A DNA stretch of 64,000 nt, taken from the NCBI GenBank assembly GCA_002005505.1, contig KV908403.1, positions 61,288 to 125,287 on the forward strand, read 5' to 3'. The position numbers were made by a program, and so were the translations under genes. The stretch comes from Botryococcus braunii (taxonomy: Eukaryota; Chlorophyta; Trebouxiophyceae). A model generated the notes under the pieces. It saw only the letters and a list, made by a program, of their open reading frames with translations. It made no database searches and was not told where the DNA came from. Every line of letters starts with the position of its first letter. Positions within the stretch are counted from its first letter, which is position 1. Below are positions 37,902-59,100 of the stretch, one piece after another.

Positions 37902-39006
37902 CTTTCCCCTCCCCAATCTATTCTACAGGGCCTTTCAAGAAAGGGGGTATTTTGAGAAAGCCTTGATGCTGCGTTTTAACTTGAGAGATCCTTCGGCCAT
38001 CTCCTCGTTGTGAGTAGACGTACATTGTTACCCTCACAACGCAAGCACAGCTGTCGCAATTTGCAAGGGCGTTGACGAAATGATAGTCGGTCTAAATAAA
38101 TGGCGGAAGAAAAATGAACTGGCGTATTTCAAATTTATCTCTATCGCTCACGGGGATTCGCCGACTGTTCCCGCATTCAATTTCATTATGTCAGTGCTGA
38201 CGAAATCATCAAAATTGGCCAACATTTGACGACGAATTACTCTCAAGACATCCATTCCGCCATCATGCGAGAAAATATACAAAAGTAGAAAAACATGCCA
38301 GGCTTTTAAAGAGTGCCATATATACATATTCCTACAGCATTCGCTGAGGGAAGAAAACATTACTATGTGGCAGTATTTTTTAATTTACAAAGAGGCATGA
38401 TTTTGCCCTCGTGATTTGCATATAACCCATGGGATGGCCGATGGGTTGGAGATGCTTAAAAGCCTGGTATGTTTCCCTGATGGCGACAGGGAGTCTGATC
38501 TCGACTATGTACTAATATACTGTAGATTATATGTAACCCTGTGCAACACTCCCGACAAAAAATCTTTTCAAAGTTTTTCTCCTCAACTCATGAGATGGAC
38601 TATTTTGTAGTCAGCTTCAGCACAAGGTTGCATATCGACCTTCCATAGTGGTCACCTAAGCAGCGCATGGGTGGAAGCTCAGCAGGAAGCTCAGCTCAAT
38701 GGATGCAGGTGCCCCAACCACACCAAACCCTGTTGCAAAGGCCAATGTGCAGGGCGCAGACAAACATTGCATTTTAAAGTCCTGGCGGCCCGTGAAACCT
38801 CAGGGCCGGCCCCCACATTCTTCCCGCAGGGCGTTCTTCATTTCCTTAATCCAGCAGGCTTCTCCATGTACCATGGTATCACCCTGGCCGTAGCCCTTGA
38901 AACATATGTCCGAGTCTGACAAAATATGCTCCAGACATGTTTTGTCCAAGAAGGACACAGTCGCACTGACACCGACTTCCCATATTCAATTGAATTAGTC
39001 TAAACT

Positions 39007-39120
39007 CAGGGGTCTTCTTCCTTTATGCATACGATTGCATAAGAACAGGAGAAAAGATTTCTGCATAGATGATCCCATACTGTTCTTATGCAACGTATGC
39101 ATAAAGGAAGAAGACCCCTG
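39007..39120. repeat. Long inverted repeat, 41-42-bp arms
   Basis: Arms 39007-39048 and 39080-39120 are reverse complements except for one extra A in the left arm, with a 31-bp spacer. No target duplication or ORF is evident, so it is a hairpin or small foldback element. Confidence 0.93.
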
Positions 39121-40453
39121 AGGTTGGCCATGCCTCTCAACATAAAAAGGATGGTCCAGAACACTGTGTCATGTATAGACTGCCTCACGTCCCGTAACAC
39201 GCAAGAGCAACTGCAGCTGGTAGCTCCTATAATTGTCCTGCGGGGCTCAGGAGTTTCCTTATCTGGATTATACTAGAGCATCGGTGTTGGTCTCCGGAGT
39301 GTCTGGTGAACATTACACTTTGACAAGCTTGTTGGGGTACGGATAGATGGGCCAGAATTGGACGCGCATTACTGGGAAGTTAAAACAGACTACATGTTGA
39401 ACGAACTTTCTTGGTTGCATGTCATCACCTTTAGGGAAGGAAGGTTCCTTCCCTCGTACCCATGAGAGCTAGCATAGCGTAGCGCAATGATCATATGATC
39501 ATGCATGGTATCCACCCAGAAACTTGCACTGGTACCTTGTGCAACAGAACGACCACTTGTGCTTTGCTTCAAATCAATTCTCACGAAATGAAATACGATT
39601 GTACTTCAGTTCTGATTAAATCACCCGTTAATATCACTCGGCTATGAGCTCGCTTATAAGTATTTACACTGCCCTTTAGCAATACTGCGCACAGGTGTCC
39701 CGTTCGGGAACTGACTGCATATACCAGGTATGCTGGTAAACAGGCCAGCAAATAGCAGAACGCTTGGCCTGTGTCCTGCCGGCACCCGTGCTGTACACGG
39801 CCGTGGTCCCTTAACATTTGTGCCCGGCAGCATTTTGCAGGGCGAAGTTGCAACAATTGGCCACCTGGCCAACTGGTGCACGATCCGAGTTTAGCGAGGA
39901 CTGGCACCGTCGATGGTGCTACTCGAACGCCAGCAATTGTATTCTGCTATATAGTGCATGGCTCGGTACAGATTGAGAGCTATCTAGAGATTGCCAGCTA
40001 TCTACAGCTATACATGTCTGGAATGCACCCACCATCGCTCAGCTCACGGCTCTTCCTCTGTTGCGTACTTCATCACTCTTAAACAAGGTTACATCATACA
40101 GGATGGCATGCTCCGTGTCTCGTAATTCTGGAATGCCTGTCTAGCATCAGCATCTTTGGGTCCGGTATCTTTGATGAGGCTCTGTAGGTGAGCTTCTGTT
40201 CATAACCAACTCCTCTGAAATACTGGTTCCTAAACAGATTTTCAAAGAATTGTTACTACTACTAGGAGGCCGTTATGAATTGCTCCCCAGTGGGCTTTCT
40301 CTCCTGCAGGCTTATCCTCTAGGCATTTCAGTAGGTGACTGAAATTATGCAGAGTATATGTATTGGTTGGGCAAACAGGCCTTATAACACCCGTAGGTCC
40401 ACATATGTTGCAGACTCATACACTCCTGCGTGAGAGTGCACGGCTCCGGAGAA

Positions 40454-40481
40454 GTGCCAGCGAATGATCATTCGCTGGCAC
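40454..40481. repeat. 28-bp perfect palindrome
   Basis: GTGCCAGCGAATGA followed by its exact reverse complement, without spacer, just left of the TG tract. Confidence 0.95.
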
Positions 40482-40495
40482 GTGTGTGAACACCC

Positions 40496-40499
<4 letters not shown>

Positions 40500-40546
<47 letters not shown>

Positions 40547-40596
40547 GTGGGGGGGTGTAGGGTGGTGCGTGCGTGTGTATGTGTGCATGTGAGCAT

Positions 40597-40683
<87 letters not shown>

Positions 40684-40720
40684 AGTGTGTGTGTGTGTGT
40701 GTGTATGCGTGCGTGTGTGC

Positions 40721-40787
<67 letters not shown>

Positions 40788-41053
40788 CGAGCGTGTGCTT
40801 ATGGAGTGTGTGTGCGCGTTTGTTGTGTGAGTGAGAGTATATATAAGTGTAAGCCATGCCCAATGTACGCGTGTGCATTAAGGCATGCACGTCTGTGGAT
40901 ATACTCGTGCGCACATGTGTGTGTACGTGCAAGCGCAGGTGCTTGCATGCCCGCATGCATGTATGTGAATGTGTGTGTGCTGTGTATGTGTGTGTGTGTG
41001 TGTGTGTTTTGTGCGTGTGTGCTTGTGAGTGTATGTGTGTGTGCGTGTGCGTG

Positions 41054-41099
<46 letters not shown>

Positions 41100-41110
41100 C
41101 GCGCCCGCGC
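40500..41110. repeat. Alternating purine-pyrimidine region (TG)n/(CG)n
   Basis: Long (TG)n tracts at 40500-40544, 40598-40784 and 40980-41094, interspersed with (CG)8-9 blocks at about 40620-40635, 40720-40735 and 41092-41105. Such sequence favours Z-DNA. Confidence 0.95.
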
Positions 41111-41369
41111 GCACGCACGCTATGGGCAATATATGGGTCTGCTTGGGCGTGCACGCGTGGGGTGAGTAAATCTAGGGTGGTGGGGGCGGCGGGCCAACAT
41201 GGCCTTGCACCACCAGTACTGTCCAATAGAAACGGAGAGCGATTCTCCTATTTTTCTTTCTTTCCTTCAATTCAGTACAATAGAAGTGTCGCAAACATCA
41301 TGCCAAATCTTTCATATTGCAGCCCCCATGCAGACCTCAGTGTCTAGTATCGGTAATAGCATTGATTTT

Positions 41370-44239
41370 TCAGATAATTATGTTGGGTACAGGTAGCTTG
41401 GAAACTTGACAGAACTTTGGATTTGAGTACTTCTTGTAGATAGCCTGGAGGTTGTTTGACGGGGCATTTCGCACAACATTAAGCAGAGACGCCGCACATG
41501 GCAATACGCTATCCTCTGTCAACCCAGAATGGCGTTGGAGGCTGGGCGGAAAGGCGTCCTGTACTCCTTCACTATCAAAGATCCGGGCCATGAGGTACAC
41601 AGAAGCAGTCGCTATAGTAGAATACTTAAACCCCAATAAACTGTATTCCACCAGGGAAAGCTCCACCAGGTACAGTGCAAAGTGCATCTTACGGGTGTCG
41701 ACGACATTGACAGCCTGCCCAACACCTGAAAAATGAGTCAAACTGCACAGGGAGGCCTGAACTGGCCATGGGTGAACGTAGCTGGTAGTTCTGTCAGAAC
41801 CACTAGAAAACGTCAGCTCAAAAGAAAGCGCGGGAGTGAGGTGGTCACTAACGAACGCAATCGGAAACCAACAAAACAAAAGGGCCCAATTACCTTCAGC
41901 AGTCGGCCCAAAAAGGTGTAAGCTGTGGGGACTGTTAGCGTGAACTTAAGGACGTTTAACATCATTTTTTCCATCTGAATTATTTGACCGCGGGTATAGG
42001 CCTTGTCACTGATGTAAATAAAATCGGTTAACTCTGGTGCCCAAATTTCTTCATACTTGCTGGCTATGAGCATGGCTGTAACACCAACCTGGCAGTAATA
42101 CACATCTTAGTGGTACTGATTTGTTAACACAAACAGCCTAACATGACAGAGGTTTGGGACCCTTCATGGCTCAGACAATAATGGCATCCCCAAAACATAA
42201 AGGAATCCTCCTGCTTTTCGGTGGTCAAGAAGCCAAAAGCATTCCACAAGGCGTGAAGCGAGAGATGACAGAGCTGGCAGCTATATTGCAGATTAATCTT
42301 AATACCTCATCCTCAGCAATTTTTCCTCATACTTCGGTACCCCTAAAGTCACCCCACATTGCACTTTCTGGAAGCCAATTTTCCTCTTACTTCGGTACCC
42401 CTAAAGTCACCCTACTTTGCAACTATCCCCATATACTTCAAAACTTCAAAAGAAAGGTATCATGCGCACCAGCTGAAGGTTCTTCCTGGTCACAGGGCTC
42501 TTTTGCAAGAATCTATCGATCAGATCAATTGCTAAATGTAGTGTTTCCGGCATCAACTGCACGACCATTTGCAGTGGTAAAGGGGACATGTCCATTAAAG
42601 TAGCACTTACAGGGTAACAATACAATTTACGCATTTGGGTGCCCGAAGAATTGGCAAGTAGCTCATTGACAGACGTACGTACCTTGAACTTAGAATGTAC
42701 CTCTACCAGCCAGTCAACGAGTATGGCCCGCATCTTCTCATTTATGTCACTCTGAGCCATACAACGATAAGTCAGGATTCCCTGTTGTCACTTTTTAACG
42801 ATGTATATAAAGCAAGGCTGGAAGAAGCAGCAGGCTTAGACGGCTTGGGAACAAACAATAAAGGGGTAGGAATTTGCCATTTCTATCGCTATTGAGCATG
42901 GCTTAGCCTTGTGTGGGTTCTAGTTATAAAGACATTGTGATCTCCCTGTGAGAGTAAAGAGCACGTGCAGTCAAACTAGCCAGGTGTTTACCTGAGAAGC
43001 CATGTAATTAGCATTGGCTCGTGTCTTAGGCTCAATCCTGCTGTAGTACGAGAAGATGTCAACGACATAATCACTCGCAGCGAATGGGTTGTCCTTGTCC
43101 GCAGAGTCTATGTCATCCACGCCGTTACCTTCACTGGCGCTGGCACGTTCGCTGAATTCGTGGAGAAGTGAAGTAAGGCTACCCTTTGTTGTTGTTAAGG
43201 CTGACGGACCGCATCCAGCTTCGTTGGTACCTTGAAGAGTCTTAAATTCCCTTGCTTGTAGGGATTTCCTTTGTCTAGCTCCTCCCCGGGCTGGCAGAGC
43301 CTGCGCAACAATCAATTCTGCTTTGACTGCAGAACATCCAGACCAATGTCCAAGCCACAGGTTGCCATGAATATACTTCCCCATGAAATTCATTACCAAC
43401 ACCTTCAGGGAAACAGTTGCATTTCAAGCAAATAACGTTTTGAGAGGGGCGATAGAAGAACCTTATGGTGGCACATGCTGGAAGTAGTGCCTTCGTGAAA
43501 CTGAATCTGAAATGCCACTGTCTTATAGAGATCTTCTTGTCTCATATGAGCAACGTTTAACGGGGAAATTTAAAGAAACGGCTCCTACCCACTTGCATAT
43601 GGGTGCACATACACATACGCTGCCAACCAGGTTGGTTATCTATCTTCAGGCGGAGGCAAATGGGTGCATACCTTTTGGGCCACAACAATGCCAGCTTCTC
43701 TTGCTGTTTTCCGAGTTAGTACTCCACCAGCTTTCCCCAGCTGCACAACACAAATTTTAGGGCGAACACTTTCAGCAAACCCCCTATCAGGGGAATAAGA
43801 GTCATTGAAAAGTCGATTGCAACCTTCATATTCGAAGTGCGTACGTCGTACTATCGAGATTAATAGCTGCTTCACAGGGTCTAATAAGATTTATCAAAAC
43901 CTGGAGATGTTCTTACCTGGGCAGCGTTTCTGCCTTGCTCAACATCCTTCTTGCTCGGTTGATTTTCCTTTTCAACGATATTCCGTGGCTTCTGTGCATC
44001 TACTAGGTTTATTATGTCTCCTAGAGCCCTGCATATATTCGACAAAGCCGTTAATAGATTTCCGGATCCCAGTCGTTACCGTGATCAACGAGACACCCAC
44101 ACACAATATTCAACCACCTTCGTTGTATGACTTTCGTGTTATCTTTTCCAAGTCCTTTTTTGATTTCTAACTTCCTTCTCTGAACCTCAGAGTTGTTCTC
44201 GTCCGCCGACTGAAGGGCGACTGATCTCCTGGCCGCCAT
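41370..44239 (-). CDS. B-type cyclin (copy 2), 8 exons, 435 aa
   Basis: Exons on minus: 44118-44239, 43917-44028, 43672-43740, 42992-43300, 42683-42751, 42470-42556, 41894-42088, 41370-41714. The ATG at 44239 opens MAARRSVALQSAD. Destruction box RRALGDIIN spans the first splice junction (AG|G); a KEN motif (EKENQPS) follows. Cyclin box: SDINEKMRAILVDWLVEVHS, LMPETLHLAIDLIDRFLQ, VTAMLIASKYEEIWAPEL; C-terminal fold with LQAIYKKYSNPKFCQ. Role as for copy 1: a mitotic CDK activator removed by APC/C. Five of eight exons have exactly the same length as in copy 1 (122, 69, 69, 87, 195), yet the proteins differ at many positions, so the duplication is not recent. Confidence 0.94.
42319..42412. repeat. 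Tandem duplication in cyclin copy 2 intron
   Basis: A segment with ACTTCGGTACCCCTAAAGTC occurs at 42319-42354 and again at 42378-42412 with few changes, period about 59 bp. Confidence 0.85.
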
Positions 44240-46320
44240 CTTGTTCCCCGTGTTTGCACTCGCGTCACCACGCTTTTCAGCTTAGTCCTGACACTATTTC
44301 TCAGCTGTGCTTACAATAAGTGGTCAAGCAGAGCTCAACCAGGACCACCTTTCCCCGAGACTGTATCCCTAGGGGATTTCAGTGGGACCCCTGGTCCCCT
44401 GCCGGCATCGTAGGACACCGTCCGCGGTGCCTACAGAGACCCACCCCTGCCGAATCAGGGCACCAACACGTCAAGGCTCCGCGGGCCTGTCACGGCATTT
44501 CTACATACGTAGGCATTTGAATTTTCTCTTTAAAAGGAAAAGTGAAATATGTCAGTCTCAGGGCCCCGATGCCCGAATTGTCACTTGAAACAGGTCTTCG
44601 CTCCCTCAACGAACTAAGCGAGTCTCAACCACCACCCAACAGATCTGGCACCACCTCACTTATTCCGAGTCACCATGCACCCACTCTCCATAAACCATAA
44701 AACCTTAAAATCAGCAGGCAAGAAGCACCCAGACTTTAAAATTTCTTAGGATAACAGATATATTAGGATATGCGAACATCCATAGCGACACTACACATAT
44801 ACTGTAAATCTGCCAACTTTCCATGGAATCTGCTTCTTTGCAGAACTGGCACTAGTGGCATGCAACTCGAGCCACATATTGATAAAGTGCGTTGTAAAAG
44901 GCCCTATACTGTTTTTGGTCATCCCCCGATTCCATGGAAGGTCTGTGTCAGGTACTTTACGGTGTCCAAATTAACAGGGCCCTAGAGACCGCTGGACCTC
45001 ACCATTGCATGGATCCGGGTCCCAATCACCCAAAAGAGGGTCTTTTGAAACAGTTGCACGAAGGCTTTCGGGAACCTGTGAATATGTCCCCGTTCCAACA
45101 AGTGGAAACCATCTGGCTCACTGCTCCATACATGCGGAACATGGCAAGAAGAACAACACACCACTTGAAAGAATCCTGCTGTTGGAGAGGGACAGCCGAA
45201 CACAGATCCCCTGAAGGTCCCCAGAGTAAATTGTACAGGGCACGCATATTACGTAGCAGCGGTGGGTCCTCCTGGCGTACAGATCAACGTGATCATCACT
45301 GAACATATATCGGATCCAATCGGATAATCGGGCTTGGCCCTGCTGCAGGGGAGCAAGTCTTTAGCTGTGCCTTCGTGGATGTCACAACTAAAACCTTAAA
45401 TGTCCTGCAGGAGAGGCAACCCTAGTGTGGCTCCAAATTTATACTAATGAGCCATGAGATACGTTGCACGAGAAAGCATTTACCAAAGTAGGCTCTACAG
45501 CAAAATACTGATGAGACAAACAATGTGTAAAGCCTGCGGAGAGTTTACTCAAACACCATATTGTAAGACGAGCTCGCAGCAACTTAATGTCAAAAGGAAC
45601 GTCTGCTCTTTTAGAGGATAAAAGGCAAGGCTTCTTTCACTACTGAGAGAAGGGGGGGGGGGGGCCTTGGGGCTTTACGAGGTTTAAACATGTCCGACAC
45701 GAGACACCTTTTTAAGTACTGCAAACTGCAATGTAGCCATATTCTAGGGTTGCTCCTCCATGCAGGGAGCAAAGGTGGAGTGCGGACGCACCATCTGTTG
45801 TCCTTGCCGCTTGCATTATAGGGCCGGAAAGTCTAACACACTGACGTGGAGGAACACTGGCCAATGAACGTAGCAGCTGGGCATGACATTTGTACAGCAC
45901 AAGGCCCACTAATCCCCTACCATCTGAAGGCGACCTTAGACGTAAAATACCCAATTTCCCACTCTTACCGGTATGAGAGAGGGTCCACTTGAAAAATCCA
46001 CATAGCAGACAGGTCGTCCCAAACCACGAGAAATGTATGCCAACCGGAAGCCTGCGCCCCCCCCCCCCCCCTCTCTTGGGGGGAAAACAAAAATGAGAAA
46101 AAAAGAGAAAGAGGGGGGGGGGGGGGGGGGGGGGACCCAACCCAAGAAAAACCCGCATCCATAGTTGCAGCCCCCACCCCCAACCCCTCAAGTACACACG
46201 CACGCACGCATGCGCCCATGGCCCATGAGATGCTTCCAGATGCTCCTTTTTTTTCAATGTCTGCTTCTGTACCACACCGCTTGAGAGAATAAGTTGCTAA
46301 GGCCATTCTATCGTGCAAAG
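44240..46320. other. Intergenic, cyclin copy 2 promoter and BIN4 3' side
   Basis: Contains the second copy of the 52-bp dispersed repeat (44533-44584), poly(G) at 45649-45662 and 46113-46134 and a C tract near 46060. Frames between 45712 and 46324 are open mainly because of homopolymers. No gene seen. Confidence 0.6.
44533..44584 (+). repeat. 52-bp dispersed repeat, copy 2
   Basis: 49 of 52 bases agree with 5449-5500, in the same orientation. Confidence 0.75.
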
Positions 46321-48432
46321 TCACTTCTTCTTTCCTGTCTTTGCCCGCACACCCGATTTGCCTGCCTTCTTTGCCTGTGGCCCCATTTGCCGAGACTTCC
46401 GCTTCTTTGCTGTGCCATCTCCCTTGGGATCCCCTTTTTTCTTCTGTTTGCTGCCTTCCCCGCGTCCATCATCTCCACCACCAGGTCCCACCTGTGAACG
46501 TCACAGCTTCTCCTTGAGCCAGTCAGTCCTGAGACATTTAAGGACGGTCATGGCTGACTGCAGCACAGAAGCCTTTGACAATTGCAACCGCACTTTCGGA
46601 AAGACCGATGTCAGGTTGTTCACAAGCACGAGTTCTTTCCCGCAGCCTGTCTTGAACGCCACCACAAGATGCAAGACTACAGAAGATGTGGCTGTGAGGC
46701 TTCAGACAACTGACAAGCTACCCACATCATTCCCTCAGCAAAGCTATTGAACCCACAATCGGCAAGTCCTGCACATACGCTCGTAAGTGTCATGAATGTC
46801 TCTCAGCTTGCATCTTGATATTGTCCAGAAGGGCAGCCATTATCTTGTTGTGCGTGGTGAGGCACCCCAAAACCAACACGGAAGGTTTAACATGATGCTG
46901 CGCAATATCCTGACCAGAGCTGGATTAAGAACTTACCTGATAGTTTTCGTCATCGTCAAAGAGGAAGTGATCCTCTTCAAGGTCCCTTCCATTGTCCCCG
47001 CCAGGACCAGAGCATTCCCTTAACTGGAGGAAGCTTCCAACCAGAGTTTCCACCCGAGCTTCAGTTTGCGTAATATTGACAACACACAAGCTTGTTGCTG
47101 ACGGCAGCACTGAAACAGAGTAAACCACGCCTTTCAAGTCTAATTGCAATTCTTCATCCTGTCCTGTACCTACAACATAAAGAGCACACAAGTGCCTCAC
47201 GGCACATTCCCTTTGCCTCCTGTGCTGCATGGGTAGCCTGTAAAAACTGTGGTAGGGAGAGATCGTCAACTCTGCTGCAGGCAATCAGGTAAAAAAATGC
47301 AGGCAGAAGCCTTGTACATATGCAAGACATGCATGTGTAAGACAAAAGAGCTAGATGCATGAACGACATTCAAGGTGACCTCCTGGCCATTGCAAGTCGT
47401 ATCTTTTGTGCAAGTGAGGCAACGTCTCCTCGAAACAATGAAGAAGTATTTGTACCCTCCAAAAAAATGTACAATGCCACAGAAAACTGCATTATCAACT
47501 AAATGCAGCTCATCTTCCGCACATATGCAGCAAAGTTCTCAGAATACTACAGCATCTACCTGCCCTGAAGAAGCGGCCAACAATTCCTGCATCTCCGGTT
47601 AAGTCTGTGCACGTGCTGTCTCGGCCTGCCTCCAGCTCCACCACGACCTGGTCATTCAAAAGGACTTCACTGAATGTTGGGATAAAACATAGGAACAGAC
47701 AATATCAAGGCTACTGAAACAAATTCCACTACAGCATGTGACTCGCTTCACCACAGGCAATGACAGCGCAATTTGACAATATCTATTGGTGTGGATGCCT
47801 GCAAGGAACTCGATTGCCTGGTCCTCAAGCTCCACGTATCAGCAACTTCCATCTGTGTAGTCCTAAGCAGTTTGATATCCGACAGCGCTTTGTGACCCAA
47901 CGGGTTAAGTAACATTTGGAACGAAAGGACCGTTGCTTACTTTGGCATGGGATATCTTTGCTGGCATGACCAAGGGTACCTCCCCTATTATCGTGTTCTC
48001 TTCTGTTGTAGCTGCTGCACCCTGCTTTCCGTTGCCACCCCCCAGCGAGAGTCGAGCAGGCCTTCCTGCCTTGAGTCCCACAGGTTTTTTGGCCTGCAGA
48101 GCCTTCGCTTTTCCTTCATTGCTCTGACTTGGCGGATTGGTTCCCTTCTGATCGGCCTCCTCTTTGATGAGGGCCCCTTCATCCTCCTCTTCACTGCTGA
48201 CGAGGTAAAAGTCCTGCATTTTTGTCTTTCAATCTATGGCGCAGATCGGAAAGAAGTTTGGCAATTGAGAGGCTGGTACCTGTTGTTTTAGAGGCGTCGC
48301 CTGGGAAATCCATTCAGGAACAGGCGAACCACCAGACGAACGTCTCTCATCCTCCCGCAATCTATTTGTTGCGTTATTGGGCACTAGATTGAGGCGCTCA
48401 AAAAGCGGCATATCGTCGCTGTCAGACGACAT
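46321..48432 (-). CDS. BIN4: BIN4-like topoisomerase VI accessory protein, 5 exons, 305 aa
   Basis: Exons on minus: 48280-48432, 47941-48213, 47560-47647, 46937-47169, 46321-46491; all phases agree. The conserved core is in exons 3 and 4: VVVELEAGRDSTCTDLTGDA, then LQLDLKGVVYSVSVLPSATS and VVNITQTEARVETLVGSFLQ, which resembles plant BIN4 (MIDGET). The N-terminus is acidic (SSDSDDMPLFERL, SSEEEDEG). The last exon is strongly basic and Gly/Lys-rich (TAKKRKSRQM ... KTGKKK), fitting nuclear localisation and DNA binding. In Arabidopsis BIN4 binds the TOP6A/TOP6B/RHL1 complex, which decatenates DNA during endoreduplication. The start ATG at 48432 opens MSSDSDDMP. Exon 3 uses an acceptor after GACCAG, because the next one upstream puts a stop in frame. 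Confidence 0.85.
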
Positions 48433-55784
<7,352 letters not shown>

Positions 55785-56436
55785 ACCAACGAAGCTTACA
55801 CTGGGAGCTTAGCACCCTCCCCAAATAGAGAGTATAAACTGAAATGAACCGACACAAGCGTCTCACATGACAGTCCTATCGTCCATTACGCAAAGCTTGT
55901 CCCAAAGATCTTCACCAACACGGAGGCCAAAATGACGCAATGCACCTCCTTCCTTACTGCACCTTATCTCAGAAGCAGCAAGCTTACAGATTCCGCACAT
56001 GCATCAGCAAATTTATTTGAAGTCTGTGACGGCAAGGCCACATTCCGTATGAACTATGCAGCAGTACGGCAGACGAGGCGAATTTTGTACATCATGTTGA
56101 ATTGTCGTACTTGATTTTCTGCCTCCCAAGTTCGGAGTCCCCACATGATCGTCGGCAATGCGTGCCCTGCAGGGCACGCAGTGGCAGGGCAAAATCCCTG
56201 GCCACTTGCAAGCGTAATAATATCCATTTTGCGAATGCATAAAGGAGCAGCTTTCCCTGATCACCAAATGCGTGGGCAGCTTAACAAGTCCAATTCACAG
56301 TCTGTTATGTATGTGAGCTCATTTTTAATCAACATAATTACTGATCGCCTGTCATGTACAACTGAGTGCAATACGCTCTGACATGGGCTGCAGTTTGCTC
56401 TAGCCCCAGCGTCATCAGGACTAGAGTAGAAAATTC

Positions 56437-56488
56437 AAGTCGCAACAAGCGGCTGCGCCTTTGGGCTTACAGCCGCTTGTTGCGACTT
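56437..56488. repeat. Hairpin, perfect 19-bp arms
   Basis: AAGTCGCAACAAGCGGCTG at 56437-56455 and its reverse complement at 56470-56488, with a 14-nt loop. Confidence 0.93.
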
Positions 56489-57924
56489 CCAACCCTGCTC
56501 GGCGGGTGTGACAGAGTTGGAGCCTGAACACTTGGGCTTAGGGAATAGAGAGGTAGGAACTTAGACTGCATAAAAGAGGAACTTAAGGGGTTCGCATGTC
56601 GCAGGGTTCTCAAAGGTACACATCGGGACCAGAAGTGGTACCATCTTGGTTGGTGGTGGTACCGTCTTGGCGCTGAATTTTCCCAACTTAGGGTGTCTGT
56701 CCCAGTACCACTGGGACAGGCACCCACACTTTTTTCCCACTGGGACCGCGGCACAGTCCCACCCCTGCCCACTTGTGACCTGGAGACTGCCACATCCTGT
56801 GGGATCACATTTGAACCTGCCAGGACCAAGCGTGAGATACGATGGTACCATGTTCTCCCATGTTTCCCAAGACCTTCAGATCTGGTGCTATCCCTAACCC
56901 TGTCCACGTGGGTCCCATTTTGAGCCCGAAGCCTTTCTCTTGCCGGTCCTTCAATCACAACTGCAATGTTTCATTCTCACGGATGGAGAGAGTCAGCACC
57001 GCACCGCTCGACAGGTGTGGAAGTCTGGAACCATGAACCTTTGCACTTTGGGGGATGATCAGCATTACTCCTACTGGCTGGGCGTCTGTCACCCACTTTC
57101 TCACCATGAACACGATTAGACTTGCCCAGCGACTGGGGGTTGATGAGATGGAGGACGCACCAGCAACTGATACGAGTGGGTGGCAGTTGTCCTCGGTTCG
57201 AGAACCTGTCTAAATATATTGGATGCAGAGTGTTAAAAATCCGTATCCTGAATATTTTTACTTCACTTTTTCTTAATGATGCAGCTTTCCTTGGGCGTCT
57301 TTGGTGACATTCCAGAATCAGTCTTGGGGTGGATTTCCATTGTGCAGGGCCACCAGCAACTCCACTGGAAGCTGCAGTCTGCCGCTGCGATCTATGCAGC
57401 AGCATTGACCTTGATATCTATTTCTCTCTACGGCGGTGGGCATCCACCCCTTGGTGTTCTTGTGCAATCTTCTGGGGTTTGTGAAATCGAACCCACAAAG
57501 ACCAGAGTTGCCACCATTCAAGGATTCAATTGTCGGGCTTGAACAGCCTTCCTGAACAAGTTGCATAAGCCCCGAACAAGCTCATGCAAGAAGAGCCCCA
57601 CGTGGTCAGTGTGTGCAATGGTCAGAACCAAAGGGGCCCCGGTTGGGGCCGCGTCCACCTGCGCATACCAGATGGGCAGGGCCGACGTATACGGCAGCAT
57701 TCCTACCTTGGTCGTTGGATGTCCGAATTTAAAATTCAGGCGATTATGACAGGCCTAGGTTTGTTTCTCCTATATGTACAGTTGCTCTTGCAAGAGAGTC
57801 TGGATGACCTGGAATATGACGAGCTAAGGCCGGTACTGCACACATCCTCCTGATGTCAAGTCGATGGAAAATGCAAACACAGGACGCGTACGCCCTCTTC
57901 AAAGCACACGCAGAGGACTCGTCA

Positions 57925-59100
<1,176 letters not shown>

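Larger units (their letters stand above)
37902..41369. other. Spacer between the tandem cyclin genes
   Basis: Holds the promoter of cyclin copy 1 at its left and the 3' end of copy 2 at its right. It contains a long inverted repeat (39007-39120), a 28-bp palindrome (40454-40481) and TG/CG repeats (40500-41110). I saw no exon. I looked for the plant mitotic MSA core AACGG within about 300 bp of the ATG and did not see one. Confidence 0.6.

Noticed and set aside
37902..38200. Search for MSA (AACGG) mitotic promoter elements upstream of the cyclin genes
   Set aside because: No core was seen on either strand near either start codon by eye; absence is not proof, so nothing is annotated.
40502..41226. 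Cys/Val and His/Thr repeat frames on both strands
   Set aside because: Translated TG/CA microsatellite, not genes.
57276..57566. Overlapping frames on both strands around 57.3-57.6 kb
   Set aside because: I considered a degenerate transposon gag, but no zinc knuckle or other motif is visible.
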